A stretch of DNA of 23,286 nucleotides from an uncultured Lachnospiraceae bacterium (GCA_910585995.1 CAJUGG010000089.1:1-23286), one strand, 5' to 3'. Shown: positions 7,166-14,615, counted from the first letter of the stretch. The notes: generated by a model from the letters alone, not told the origin. Made by a program: numbers and translations.

Positions 7166-7295
7166 GCGATACCCAGGGTCTGCCATCCGTCAGGGCTTAC
7201 GGTCTGGTACAAATAGTGCTGTGCAGGATGTCCGATACATTCTATGCAGACATTTGTACCAGACCGTAAGCCCTGGCGGATAGCAGACCCATCGC
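7166..7295 (-). repeat. Long hairpin repeat (type B, copy B2) in the luxS upstream region
   Basis: A 130-bp palindrome with arms of roughly 50 bp. On the plus strand GCGATACCCAGGGTCTGCC ... GGGCTTACGGTCTGGTACAAAT pairs with ATTTGTACCAGACCGTAAGCCC ... GCAGACCCATCGC. The unpaired core at 7229-7254, read on the minus strand, matches 1330-1355 of B1 at 25 of 26 bases, and 7212-7223 matches 1440-1451. The outer arms are unrelated to those of B1. The core has the same orientation relative to luxS as B1 has relative to glxK. A poor minus-strand promoter candidate, TTGTTA (complement of 7331-7336) and TTTATA (complement of 7307-7312), would place this hairpin at the start of the luxS transcript. Confidence 0.82.
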
Positions 7296-7342
7296 TCTCC
7301 CCCCAATATAAAGTAGATTTACCCCCATCATAACAAAGTTTG

Positions 7343-7371
7343 TTGACAAAGGCAAGGAAGGAAGATAAAAT
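7343..7371 (+). promoter_or_regulatory. Sigma-A type promoter for mgtE
   Basis: TTGACA at 7343-7348, a 17-base spacer, and TAAAAT at 7366-7371. It lies about 75 bases before the chosen mgtE start and inside the longer in-frame reading from 7340, which argues against that longer protein. It probably drives mgtE-trpS and perhaps the genes after them. Confidence 0.75.
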
Positions 7372-7388
7372 TAACATAGATCATTCGG

Positions 7389-7419
7389 AGAGTTCGGAAA
7401 AATTAATGCCCCGAACTCT
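7389..7419 (+). other. Short hairpin in the mgtE 5' leader
   Basis: AGAGTTCGG (7389-7397) and CCGAACTCT (7411-7419) form a perfect 9-bp stem with a 13-base loop, 10 bases before the GGGAAAGGGAGGG ribosome binding site. It is too small for a magnesium riboswitch. It might affect mRNA stability or translation of mgtE. Confidence 0.6.
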
Positions 7420-7447
7420 TATATTTATGGGAAAGGGAGGGATCGAA

Positions 7448-8794
7448 GTGGAAAATTATAATATGGAAGAACTGCTGCAATACGTCGAGGAACACCGTTT
7501 TCGATCTCTTCGTGCTCATCTGTCTGAGATGAATGAGGCAGATATTGCAGAATTTATGGAGGAACTGGACAACAACCGGAAAGTCTTGATCTTTCGGATG
7601 CTTCCCAAAGAACTGGCAACGGATGTGTTTGCATGTCTGGAAGCAGATATTCAGGAGCACATTATCAACAGCATCTCAGATGCCGAGATTCAGAAGATTG
7701 TGGAAGATCTGTTTGTGGATGATGCGGTGGACATGTTAGAGGAGCTGCCTGCGACGGTGGTGAAGAGAGTCATGCGCACCACCACGCCGGAGACGCGAAA
7801 GCTGATCAATCAATTTTTGCAGTATCCTGACAACAGTGCAGGAAGTATCATGACCGCAGAGTATATTGGACTGAAGAAATATATGAATGTGGAACAGGCG
7901 TTTTCCTATATTCGTGCACATGGTGTGGATAAAGAGACCATCTATACTTGTTTTGTCATGGATAGGGAACGGCATCTGGAAGGGGTTGTCACGATCAAAG
8001 ATCTGCTGATGAATCCATATGAAACACGTATTCAGGATATTATGGATACCAATATTATCAAGACTGTCACCACCGAAGACCAAGAAGAAGTGATTGATTT
8101 GTTCAATAAATACGACCTGCTCTGTCTGCCCGTGGTGGATCATGAGGATCGTCTGGTGGGAATCGTCACTGTCGATGACGTGGTGGATGTCATGGAAGAA
8201 GAGGCGACCGAGGACTTTGAAAAGATGGCGGCTATGCTTCCTAGTGACAAGCCGTATCTGAAGACCAGCATCTTAGAACTGGCCAAAAACCGTATCGTCT
8301 GGCTGACGGTCTTGATGTTGAGTTCCATGATTACAGGCAGTATTTTAACCCACTATGAACAGGCCTTTGCAGCGCTTCCGCTGCTGGTGAGCTTTGTTCC
8401 CATGCTGACCGGAACGGGCGGCAATGCAGGGAGCCAGTCCAGCACCATGATTATCCGTTGTATGGCGATCGGTGAAGTGGAACCCAAAGATACCCTTCGG
8501 GTAATCTGGAAAGAGATCCGGGTGGCATTTGTAGTAGGATTGATACTGGGAGCTTTAAATTTTATCCGGTTGATGCTGATGTATCCAGGGCAGTCCATGG
8601 TGTGTCTGACGGTGGTGCTTAGTCTGTATTTTACAGTCATTATGGCAAAAGGGATTGGCTGTACTCTGCCCATTGCGGCCAAACTTTTGAATCTGGACCC
8701 GGCGATTATGGCGGCTCCTTTGATTTCTACAATTGTAGATGCGTGCAGTCTGATCATTTATTTTAAGATTGCATGTAATCTGTTGAGTATCTAG
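7448..8794 (+). CDS. mgtE: Magnesium transporter MgtE
   Basis: 448-aa inner-membrane Mg2+ channel. In order: an acidic helical N domain (about 1-130), two CBS domains (about 132-256, beginning SAGSIMTAEY), a connecting helix, and a membrane domain of five segments from about 283. The selectivity region reads PMLTGTGGNAGSQS (318-331), and the conserved acidic residues D417 (LDPAIMAAP) and D431 (STIVDACS) are present. The GTG at 7448 is chosen because GGGAAAGGGAGGG precedes it at good spacing, the length then fits the family, and the promoter lies upstream. Family knowledge: the N and CBS domains close the pore at high Mg2+. trpS follows after 18 bases. Confidence 0.93.
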   Translation: MENYNMEELLQYVEEHRFRSLRAHLSEMNEADIAEFMEELDNNRKVLIFRMLPKELATDVFACLEADIQEHIINSISDAEIQKIVEDLFVDDAVDMLEELPATVVKRVMRTTTPETRKLINQFLQYPDNSAGSIMTAEYIGLKKYMNVEQAFSYIRAHGVDKETIYTCFVMDRERHLEGVVTIKDLLMNPYETRIQDIMDTNIIKTVTTEDQEEVIDLFNKYDLLCLPVVDHEDRLVGIVTVDDVVDVMEEEATEDFEKMAAMLPSDKPYLKTSILELAKNRIVWLTVLMLSSMITGSILTHYEQAFAALPLLVSFVPMLTGTGGNAGSQSSTMIIRCMAIGEVEPKDTLRVIWKEIRVAFVVGLILGALNFIRLMLMYPGQSMVCLTVVLSLYFTVIMAKGIGCTLPIAAKLLNLDPAIMAAPLISTIVDACSLIIYFKIACNLLSI

Positions 8795-8812
8795 CAGGAG
8801 GAAAAATAGAAG

Positions 8813-9817
8813 ATGTTAAATGGTAAGAAAGTGCTCTTTAGCGGCATGCAGGCAACTGGCAATCTGACCCTTGGAAATTATCTGGGGGCATTGAAAAACT
8901 GGGTAAATCTATGTGAAGAATATGAGTGTTTTTACAGTGTAGTAGATCTGCACTCCATTACAGTGCGCCAGGACCCGACCATCCTGCGGCAGCGCGCGAG
9001 AAAACTTTTGATGATCTATATTGCAGCCGGGATTGACCCGGAGAAAAATTGCCTCTATTATCAGTCCCATGTCTCCGGACATGCAGAACTGGCATGGATC
9101 TTAAATTGTTTTACGTATATGGGAGAGCTGAACCGTATGACGCAGTTTAAGGATAAAGCAGCAAAGCATGCGGATAATATCAATGCAGGACTATTCACCT
9201 ATCCGGTCCTGATGGCGGCAGATATCCTTTTGTATCAGGCAGATGTGGTGCCCGTAGGGATTGACCAGATGCAGCATCTTGAACTGACCAGAGATATCGC
9301 GCAGCGGTTTAACGGCGTCTATGGAGATGTCTTCACGGTGCCGGAGGCCTATATTGGAAAGGTGGGTGCTAAGATCATGAGTCTTCAGGACCCTGCCAAG
9401 AAAATGTCCAAATCCGACGAAAATCCCCATGCCTCCATCTATCTGATGGACGACCCGGATACGATTATGCGCAAATGTAAACGCGCCGTGACAGATTCCG
9501 AAGGACAGATTCTCTACCGGGAAGAGCAGCCAGGCATCCGCAATCTGATCGATATCTACAGCGCCTGCACCGGGAAAAGACCAGAAGAAGTAGTCAAAGA
9601 ATTTGACGGCAAAGGCTACGGCGACTTTAAGACCGCCGTAGGAGAGGCTGTAGTCAGTGTCCTAAAGCCCCTCCAGGCGCGCTACGAGGAGCTTAACAAA
9701 GACAAAACCTACATCGACGGCATCATCAAAGCCAACGCAGAAAAAGCAAGCTATACAGCCACCAAGACCCTTAGAAAAGTACAACGAAAAGTAGGCTTCC
9801 CGGACCGGGTACGCTAA
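8813..9817 (+). CDS. trpS: Tryptophanyl-tRNA synthetase
   Basis: 334-aa class I aminoacyl-tRNA synthetase that charges tRNA-Trp. The HIGH-equivalent motif is ATGNLTLGNYLGA (14-26), and the KMSKS loop is exact at 197-201. The tryptophan and adenylate pocket motif PVLMAADILLYQ.D (131-144) and GIDQ (149-152) are intact, as is the tRNA anticodon-binding C-terminal half. The length is normal. The start follows GCAGGAGG. It is 18 bases behind mgtE with no promoter or T-box leader between, so it is probably read from the mgtE promoter. Confidence 0.97.
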   Translation: MLNGKKVLFSGMQATGNLTLGNYLGALKNWVNLCEEYECFYSVVDLHSITVRQDPTILRQRARKLLMIYIAAGIDPEKNCLYYQSHVSGHAELAWILNCFTYMGELNRMTQFKDKAAKHADNINAGLFTYPVLMAADILLYQADVVPVGIDQMQHLELTRDIAQRFNGVYGDVFTVPEAYIGKVGAKIMSLQDPAKKMSKSDENPHASIYLMDDPDTIMRKCKRAVTDSEGQILYREEQPGIRNLIDIYSACTGKRPEEVVKEFDGKGYGDFKTAVGEAVVSVLKPLQARYEELNKDKTYIDGIIKANAEKASYTATKTLRKVQRKVGFPDRVR

Positions 9818-9840
9818 AACAACAAGAACCAACAAAAACA

Positions 9841-9929
9841 GCATCTGCCCGAACAATGCCCGTAATGACATTTGAGAGCAAAGCGAACAAATGTTATTAC
9901 AGACAAGGGGCATTGTGAGCGGCGGATGC
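9841..9929 (+). repeat. Type A hairpin (copy A5) before the flavin reductase gene
   Basis: 89 bp, flanked by AAAACA and GGAACTTTAATAA, with the inner stem GTAATGACATTTG/CAAATGTTATTAC of the first subtype and the loop AGAGCAAAGCGAA. The outer stem is GCATCTGCC/GGCGGATGC with one T-G pair. The 3' border is duplicated: GCGGAACTTTAATAAAA is followed by GCGGAACTTAAATAAGGAG, which ends at the next gene's ribosome binding site. I see no separate promoter in the 154 bases between trpS and the next gene. Confidence 0.9.
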
Positions 9930-9971
9930 GGAACTTTAATAAAAGCGGAACTTAAATAAGGAGTATCAATT

Positions 9972-10469
9972 ATGCGAGAGATTAAGCCAGAAGAACTACA
10001 AAAAAATCCATTTGAGATGATTGGAAAAGAATGGCTGTTAGTGACAGCCGAGAAGGATGGCAAAGCCAACACCATGACTGCCTCCTGGGGCGGTGTGGGC
10101 ATCATGTGGCACAAGCCCGTAGCCTATGTCTTCCTTCGCCCCCAGCGCTACACCAAAGAATTTGTCGATCAGACAGACACGTTTTCCCTCTCTGTCTTAG
10201 GAGAAGAGCATCGCGAGACGCTTCACTATTTTGGCACCGTATCCGGACGCGATGAAGACAAGATCGCCAAATCAGGGCTTCATGTGGCCCATGAAGGAGA
10301 GACTCCCTATTTTGCAGAAGCCAACACCGTGATGATCTGCAGGAAACTATACGCGCAGTCTTATGACCCTGCCTGCTTTATCGACAAGAGCTTAGACGCA
10401 AAAAACTACCCAAACAAAGACTATCATATGATGTATATTGTGGAGATCGAGAAAGTATTGGTATCTTAA
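9972..10469 (+). CDS. Flavin reductase-like, FMN-binding split-barrel protein
   Basis: 165-aa cytosolic protein of the flavin reductase / NADH:FMN oxidoreductase superfamily (DIM6/NTAB type). The N-terminal half has the fold's usual pattern: EWLLVTAEKDGKANTMTASWGG (23-44), then a segment around YVFLRPQRYTKEFVDQ and FSLSVLGEEHRETLHYFGTVSGRDEDK. The last two patterns are typical of stand-alone members in anaerobes. It probably binds FMN and reduces flavin or a small electron acceptor with NAD(P)H; the true partner is unknown. The start at 9972 follows AAGGAG behind hairpin A5. The next gene begins 12 bases after its stop. Confidence 0.85.
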   Translation: MREIKPEELQKNPFEMIGKEWLLVTAEKDGKANTMTASWGGVGIMWHKPVAYVFLRPQRYTKEFVDQTDTFSLSVLGEEHRETLHYFGTVSGRDEDKIAKSGLHVAHEGETPYFAEANTVMICRKLYAQSYDPACFIDKSLDAKNYPNKDYHMMYIVEIEKVLVS

Positions 10470-10481
10470 GAGGCGCAGCTT

Positions 10482-11384
10482 ATGACACGCTGTTTTACCT
10501 ATGAAGTATCCAAAGAAGAAGTCGGGCAGACGATTGGATATTTTCTGAAAAACAGAGGATATTCCCGCCAGGTTCTGATCCATCTGAAAAAGACCACAGA
10601 CGGCATACGCCGTAACGGGACCTGGGCCTATACCAGAGAGCGCTTAGAGGCGAAAGACCGGCTTCAGATCCGCCTGGTGGAAAAGATCTCATCTGAACAG
10701 ATCAAGCCCGTCTCCCTGCCCTTTGGCGTTGTCTATGAGGATCAGGATCTTCTGGTGGTAAATAAGCCTGCAGGTATGCCCATTCATCCTTCTATGAATC
10801 ACCATGACAACACCCTGGCCAATGCCATAGCGGCATACGCACAGGAGAAAAAAGAGACGTATCCCTATCGCTGTATCAACCGCTTAGACCGGGATACCAC
10901 AGGACTTTTGATCCTGGCAAAACATATGTTAAGTGCGGCGATCTTGTATGAACAGATGCGAAACCGAAAGATCCTAAGGACCTATCTGGCGCTGGTCAAA
11001 GGTAAGATCAAAAGCTCCGGCACGATAGACTTGCCCATTGGAAGAGCACCTGGTTCCACCATTGAGCGAAGGGTTGATCCCATAGACGGCGAGCGGGCAG
11101 TAACCCACTATACGCCTTTGAAGTACGGAAAAGACTGGACACTTTTGCGGTGCAACTTAGAGACCGGGCGCACCCACCAGATCCGGGTGCATATGAGCCA
11201 TATCGGACATCCGCTGCCTGGAGATTTTCTCTATGGCACCGAAGAACCCCATGCCAGACGCCAGCTTTTGCACTCCTATCAGCTGTCATTTTCTCACCCC
11301 ATTATCGGGGAACGGATGAAATTTACACAAGAATTGCCAGAAGATATGCAGGCATATATGGCAGATTCTCAGAAAACAGAATAA
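10482..11384 (+). CDS. RluA-family pseudouridine synthase
   Basis: 300-aa enzyme that converts uridine to pseudouridine in rRNA or tRNA. The N-terminal part (1-70) looks like a degenerate S4-type RNA-binding region (FLKNRGYSRQVLIHLKK). The catalytic domain begins at VVYEDQDLLVVNKPAGMPIHPS (83-104). The active-site motif is INRLDRDTTGLLILAK with D136 as nucleophile. The motif ETGRTHQIRVHMSHIGHPLPGD near 227-248 completes the RluA signature. Which uridine is modified cannot be read from sequence. It follows the flavin reductase gene by 12 bases and is probably in the same transcript. Confidence 0.92.
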   Translation: MTRCFTYEVSKEEVGQTIGYFLKNRGYSRQVLIHLKKTTDGIRRNGTWAYTRERLEAKDRLQIRLVEKISSEQIKPVSLPFGVVYEDQDLLVVNKPAGMPIHPSMNHHDNTLANAIAAYAQEKKETYPYRCINRLDRDTTGLLILAKHMLSAAILYEQMRNRKILRTYLALVKGKIKSSGTIDLPIGRAPGSTIERRVDPIDGERAVTHYTPLKYGKDWTLLRCNLETGRTHQIRVHMSHIGHPLPGDFLYGTEEPHARRQLLHSYQLSFSHPIIGERMKFTQELPEDMQAYMADSQKTE

Positions 11385-11389
11385 AAACA

Positions 11390-11424
11390 GCAACTCTCCT
11401 CCCTGGGCTTGGAAGGAGAGTTGC
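11390..11424 (+). repeat. Short leader hairpin (type C1) with the shared boundary
   Basis: AAAACA, then GCAACTCTCCT and AGGAGAGTTGC (an 11-bp perfect stem), then GGAACAATTATAAGAGG, the ribosome binding site of the gene at 11448. The body is unrelated to types A and B, but both borders are identical. It starts five bases after the stop codon of the pseudouridine synthase. No T-run follows, so it does not look like a terminator. Confidence 0.82.
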
Positions 11425-11447
11425 GGAACAATTATAAGAGGTAAATT

Positions 11448-11816
11448 ATGAGATTTCAAATGATTCATGAAAACTACAACGTAGCCGACCTGGAAAAATC
11501 AGAAGCTTTCTATGAAAAAGCGTTAGGACTGAAAGAATGTCGCAGAAAGACCGCGTCGGACGGTTCCTTTATCATTGTCTATCTAAAAAATGAAGAGAGC
11601 GATTTTGAACTGGAACTCACCTGGCTTCGGGAGATGGACCGCCCTTACAACTTAGGCGACTGCGAATTTCACTTGGCCTTCCGCGTGGACGACTACGATG
11701 CCGCCTATGCTCTTCACAAAGAGATGGGCTGTATCTGTTTTGAAAATCCCTCCATGGGCATCTATTTTATCCAGGATCCCGACGGCTACTGGCTGGAGAT
11801 CATTCCGACGCGGTGA
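11448..11816 (+). CDS. VOC-family protein, glyoxalase I-like (lactoylglutathione lyase-like)
   Basis: 122-aa vicinal-oxygen-chelate fold protein. The four metal-ligand positions of glyoxalase I are present: H7 (MIHENYNV), E56 (FELELTW), H75 (CEFHLAFRV) and E117 (DPDGYWLEIIP). The motif NVADLEKSEAFYEKALGL is characteristic. It is probably a cytosolic metal-dependent lyase or isomerase that detoxifies methylglyoxal or a related aldehyde adduct. Clostridia often lack glutathione, so the thiol cofactor is open. Its last 17 bases overlap, tail to tail, the 3' end of queH. Confidence 0.87.
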   Translation: MRFQMIHENYNVADLEKSEAFYEKALGLKECRRKTASDGSFIIVYLKNEESDFELELTWLREMDRPYNLGDCEFHLAFRVDDYDAAYALHKEMGCICFENPSMGIYFIQDPDGYWLEIIPTR

Positions 11817-12441
11817 TATCCTGCCCGCGCCGCTCTCGCAGGGAGTAGACACATCCGCAGTAATCCTGTCGGTACATGCCGTACTCTTTGGATAGTTCTG
11901 TGGAACGTTTGTAACCGTTTTTCTTTTTAAAATCATTCGGAAGCCAGCGCACGCCGTAAGTGTCTGCTAACTGTTCTCCGATTTCATTTAATTTTATGGC
12001 ATTTTTCAGTGGACTGATAGAAAGGGTCGAGGCAAAATAGTCGAAGCCCTTTTCTTTTGCTGTCTGTGCCGCTGCCTCTAAACGCAGTCTGTAACAGGCA
12101 AAGCACCGCTCGCCCCCTTCCGGGATCTGCTCCAACCCTTTGACACAATGATAAAACTCATCCGGAACATATGCTCTTTCTGTAAACGTCACCGGATACC
12201 GGGTCGGCAGTGCTTCGATCAAACGCATCTGTTCCTCAGCCCGCATATGATATTCCGATTCCGGGTAGATATTTGGATTATAATACAATACCGTGATCTG
12301 AAAATATTCAGACAAATATTCTAACACATAACTGCTGCAAGGCGCACAGCAGGAATGAAGCAGCAAAGTGGGAGACTTATCTTCCTGGCGCAGATTCTGT
12401 AAGAGCTGATCTAATTCTTTTTGATAATTTCGTCTGTTCAT
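11800..12441 (-). CDS. queH: Epoxyqueuosine reductase QueH
   Basis: 213-aa iron-sulfur enzyme (formerly DUF208) that performs the last step of queuosine synthesis, reducing epoxyqueuosine in tRNA to queuosine; it is a non-homologous replacement of QueG. Cysteine motifs: HSCCAPCSS (C31, C32, C35), CFAC (C113, C116) and DYCGC (C195, C197). The pattern YYNPNIYPESEYHMR (53-67) is typical. The start follows TGAGGT and a well-formed minus-strand promoter. The gene stands alone on the minus strand; its 3' end overlaps the VOC gene by 17 bases, so the two transcripts can interfere or pair. Confidence 0.95.
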   Translation of the reverse strand: MNRRNYQKELDQLLQNLRQEDKSPTLLLHSCCAPCSSYVLEYLSEYFQITVLYYNPNIYPESEYHMRAEEQMRLIEALPTRYPVTFTERAYVPDEFYHCVKGLEQIPEGGERCFACYRLRLEAAAQTAKEKGFDYFASTLSISPLKNAIKLNEIGEQLADTYGVRWLPNDFKKKNGYKRSTELSKEYGMYRQDYCGCVYSLRERRGQDITASE

Positions 12442-12462
12442 AATCGGATACCTCAGTCTATG

Positions 12463-12491
12463 ATTATATAGAAAGGATAAGATTCATGCAA
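12463..12491 (-). promoter_or_regulatory. Promoter of queH
   Basis: On the minus strand TTGCAT (complement of 12486-12491), a 17-base spacer, then TATAAT (complement of 12463-12468), about 22 bases before the queH start codon. Confidence 0.7.
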
Positions 12492-12529
12492 GATTATTTA
12501 TGTAAAAAGAACAAATTTAAAAAATACAG

Positions 12530-12578
12530 TTGACAAATCCTCCCTCTTGCTGTATCTTTGTATTAAATAAATAATACA
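12530..12578 (+). promoter_or_regulatory. Promoter and palindromic operator of the GntR-ABC operon
   Basis: TTGACA at 12530-12535, a 17-base spacer and TATCTT at 12553-12558. Immediately after the -10 lies TGTATTA-N6-TAATACA (12559-12578), a perfect inverted repeat covering the expected transcription start. This is where an autoregulating GntR-type repressor would block initiation. Binding by the product of 12608 is inferred. Confidence 0.75.
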
Positions 12579-12607
12579 ACAATACAGATGCAGAAAGGAG
12601 TGCTTAA

Positions 12608-12967
12608 ATGGAATGGAAACTGGATGACAATCGCCCTATATGGATACAGCTACAAGAACAATTGACAAGAAAAATACTGTCTGGATGGTATCGGGCGGGA
12701 GAGCGGCTGCCTAGTGTCAGGGAGCTGGCAGCAGAGGCGGGTGTCAATCCCAACACTATGCAGCGGGCCTTGGCTGCCTTGGACAGTGAAGGACTTACGG
12801 TGACGAACCGGACCACCGGACGGACAGTGACAGAAGAAGCGGCAATCCTGGAAGGGATGCGCGCTTCTCTTGCAGAAGGAATTATCCGACAATTTTATGA
12901 TTCTGCCGCAGAGCTTGGCTATAACAGAGAACAGGCTCTGGCATTGCTGAAAAGGAGAGAAGGATAG
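12608..12967 (+). CDS. GntR-family regulator, YtrA subfamily
   Basis: 119-aa repressor. The winged helix-turn-helix fills residues about 10-75: PIWIQLQEQLTRKILSGWY, then LPSVRELAAEAGVNPNTMQRAL and the wing EGLTVTNRTTGRTV. The short C-terminal tail of about 40 residues without a ligand domain is characteristic of YtrA-type members, which control ABC transporter operons. The start follows GAAAGGAG. The stop codon is directly followed by the ATPase start. It most likely represses its own operon through the palindrome at 12559-12578; in known relatives the operon responds to cell-wall-active antibiotics, which is family knowledge and not shown here. Confidence 0.92.
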   Translation: MEWKLDDNRPIWIQLQEQLTRKILSGWYRAGERLPSVRELAAEAGVNPNTMQRALAALDSEGLTVTNRTTGRTVTEEAAILEGMRASLAEGIIRQFYDSAAELGYNREQALALLKRREG

Positions 12968-13693
12968 ATGAATCAAATGTTGATACAATGTCAAAATGTG
13001 TGGAAAAGCTATGGGCGAAAGGAAGCCTTGAGGGGCCTGAACCTGACGTTAGAAGGCGGCAAGATCGTAGGACTGTTAGGGCCTAACGGTTCCGGCAAGA
13101 CCACATTGATTAAAGTGCTGAATGGTCTCTTGCAGCCGGAGCAGGGCCTGGTGGTGATCGATGGAGAAGGGCCAGGCATCTACACGAAGTCCATCATCAG
13201 CTATCTGCCCGACAAACCCTATTTTTCCGGCTGGATGAGAGTGCGCGATCTTTTTGAACTTTTTGAAGATTTTTATGAGGATTTTGACAGGGCCAGAGCG
13301 GAACAGATGTGCAAAGCCCTGCAGATTGATATCCAGCTTCGGATGAAGCACTTGTCCAAAGGAACCAAAGAAAAAGTACAACTGATCCTGGTGATGAGTC
13401 GCAGAGCCAAGCTCTATCTGCTGGATGAACCCATCGCAGGCGTGGACCCGGCAGCCAGAGATTATATCCTGTCCACCATATTAAATAACTATAATCCAGA
13501 AGGCACCGTACTGATCTCGACGCATCTGATTTCCGATATCGAACGGGTGCTGGATGAAGTGGTATTTATTCAAAATGGACAGGTGATCCGTCAGGAATTG
13601 GTGGATGATATCCGGGAAAAAGAAGGAAAATCAGTGGATGAATTGTTCCGGGAAGTCTTTCGGACGATTCCATATGGCGGAGGTGCGTGGTAA
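12968..13693 (+). CDS. ABC transporter ATP-binding protein (YtrB-like)
   Basis: 241-aa ATPase subunit. Walker A is GPNGSGKTT (about 39-47), the Q-loop region is SYLPDKPYFSG, the signature is LSKGTKEKVQ (a variant of LSGGQ usual in this subfamily), Walker B is LYLLDEPIAGVDP, and the switch histidine is in ISTHL. It would power the permease encoded by the next gene. The start ATG abuts the GntR stop codon. Its stop TAA overlaps the permease ATG (TAATG), indicating translational coupling. Confidence 0.94.
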   Translation: MNQMLIQCQNVWKSYGRKEALRGLNLTLEGGKIVGLLGPNGSGKTTLIKVLNGLLQPEQGLVVIDGEGPGIYTKSIISYLPDKPYFSGWMRVRDLFELFEDFYEDFDRARAEQMCKALQIDIQLRMKHLSKGTKEKVQLILVMSRRAKLYLLDEPIAGVDPAARDYILSTILNNYNPEGTVLISTHLISDIERVLDEVVFIQNGQVIRQELVDDIREKEGKSVDELFREVFRTIPYGGGAW

Positions 13694-14520
13694 TGCTTAG
13701 AAAATTATTCAAATATGAGGTCAAATCCATATCCAGAGTCTTTATCCCTATGTGGATTCTGACTCCCGTGGTTGCACTGCTTCTAAGTGCTTCTATCCGC
13801 AGCATGTCTCTGTGGACAGAAAACTTTTTATCTTCTACTTTTATGGTGGCTGGTAGTGGTATTTTGCTGATGATTATGTCGCTGCTCTTCTTTGGGATCA
13901 TCGTAGGTCTTTTTGTGATGACGATTCTGTTTATCATCCAGAGATTCTGGAACGGACTTTTAAAAGACGAGGGCTATTTGATGTTTACTCTGCCGGTCAA
14001 GACCTGGCAGCTAGTAGTATCAAAAGCGATTACTGCTACTTTTGTCAGCTGTATCGGGATTATCGTGGGGATCTTTTCCTGTATGATTCTGGCGGTATTT
14101 TCCACATCAGAGATCATAGAGAGCCTGGCCTATGTATGGAAATATGCATTTCGCGATATCCTGAAGATTGGGCCGGAGTTCTGGTTCTATCTGCTGTTAT
14201 CCTTGCTCCTTTTAGTGGCTGGCATTGTGGGAAGTATCTATCATGTATACGTCGCCATGGCTGTCGGACAGCTCTGGCAGGATCACAAAGTGCTGGGGTC
14301 TTGCCTCTCCTTTGTGGGCATCTCCATTATTGTCTCCATCCTGACCAATATCGTGGAGTATATCGTCTATGGATTTGGCGTCTTCGAGTGGAGCTATGTG
14401 GCGGGAAATGCCATCAACACCTGGTATCTGTTATTTACACTGTTGATCCAGATTATCCAGATCATGATCTATCATGTGATTACCGAGCGGCTTCTGGCAA
14501 CAAGACTCAATCTGGAATAG
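13693..14520 (+). CDS. ABC transporter permease
   Basis: 275-aa membrane protein with about six hydrophobic segments (near residues 19-35, 57-80, 110-130, 160-182, 205-230 and 242-262). It contains DEGYLMFTLPVKTWQLVVSKAI, a pattern recurring in permeases paired with YtrB-like ATPases. The start at 13693 is taken because GGAGG precedes it and it overlaps the ATPase stop; two in-frame codons upstream also read as a possible GTG start. The substrate is unknown. A terminator follows within 50 bases. Confidence 0.88.
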   Translation: MLRKLFKYEVKSISRVFIPMWILTPVVALLLSASIRSMSLWTENFLSSTFMVAGSGILLMIMSLLFFGIIVGLFVMTILFIIQRFWNGLLKDEGYLMFTLPVKTWQLVVSKAITATFVSCIGIIVGIFSCMILAVFSTSEIIESLAYVWKYAFRDILKIGPEFWFYLLLSLLLLVAGIVGSIYHVYVAMAVGQLWQDHKVLGSCLSFVGISIIVSILTNIVEYIVYGFGVFEWSYVAGNAINTWYLLFTLLIQIIQIMIYHVITERLLATRLNLE

Positions 14521-14531
14521 GGAAAAAACCT

Positions 14532-14570
14532 GGGGAATGTCATACTTTGCGGCCTTCCCCGTCTTTTTTT
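14532..14570 (+). terminator. Intrinsic terminator of the GntR-ABC operon
   Basis: GGGGAA (14532-14537) pairs with TTCCCC (14555-14560), followed by GTC and a run of seven T. The loop of 17 bases is long, but placement just after the permease stop supports the call. Confidence 0.75.
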
Positions 14571-14615
14571 GTCGGGTTGTCTGTCAAAAAGGCGAAAATT
14601 TGTTCGATTTTTGTC

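Noticed and set aside
7372..7447. Magnesium-sensing riboswitch (M-box) before mgtE
   Set aside because: Only about 70 bases lie between the promoter and the start, with a single 9-bp stem; an M-box needs far more.
8795..8812. T-box leader for trpS
   Set aside because: Only 18 bases separate mgtE and trpS; no room for a T-box.
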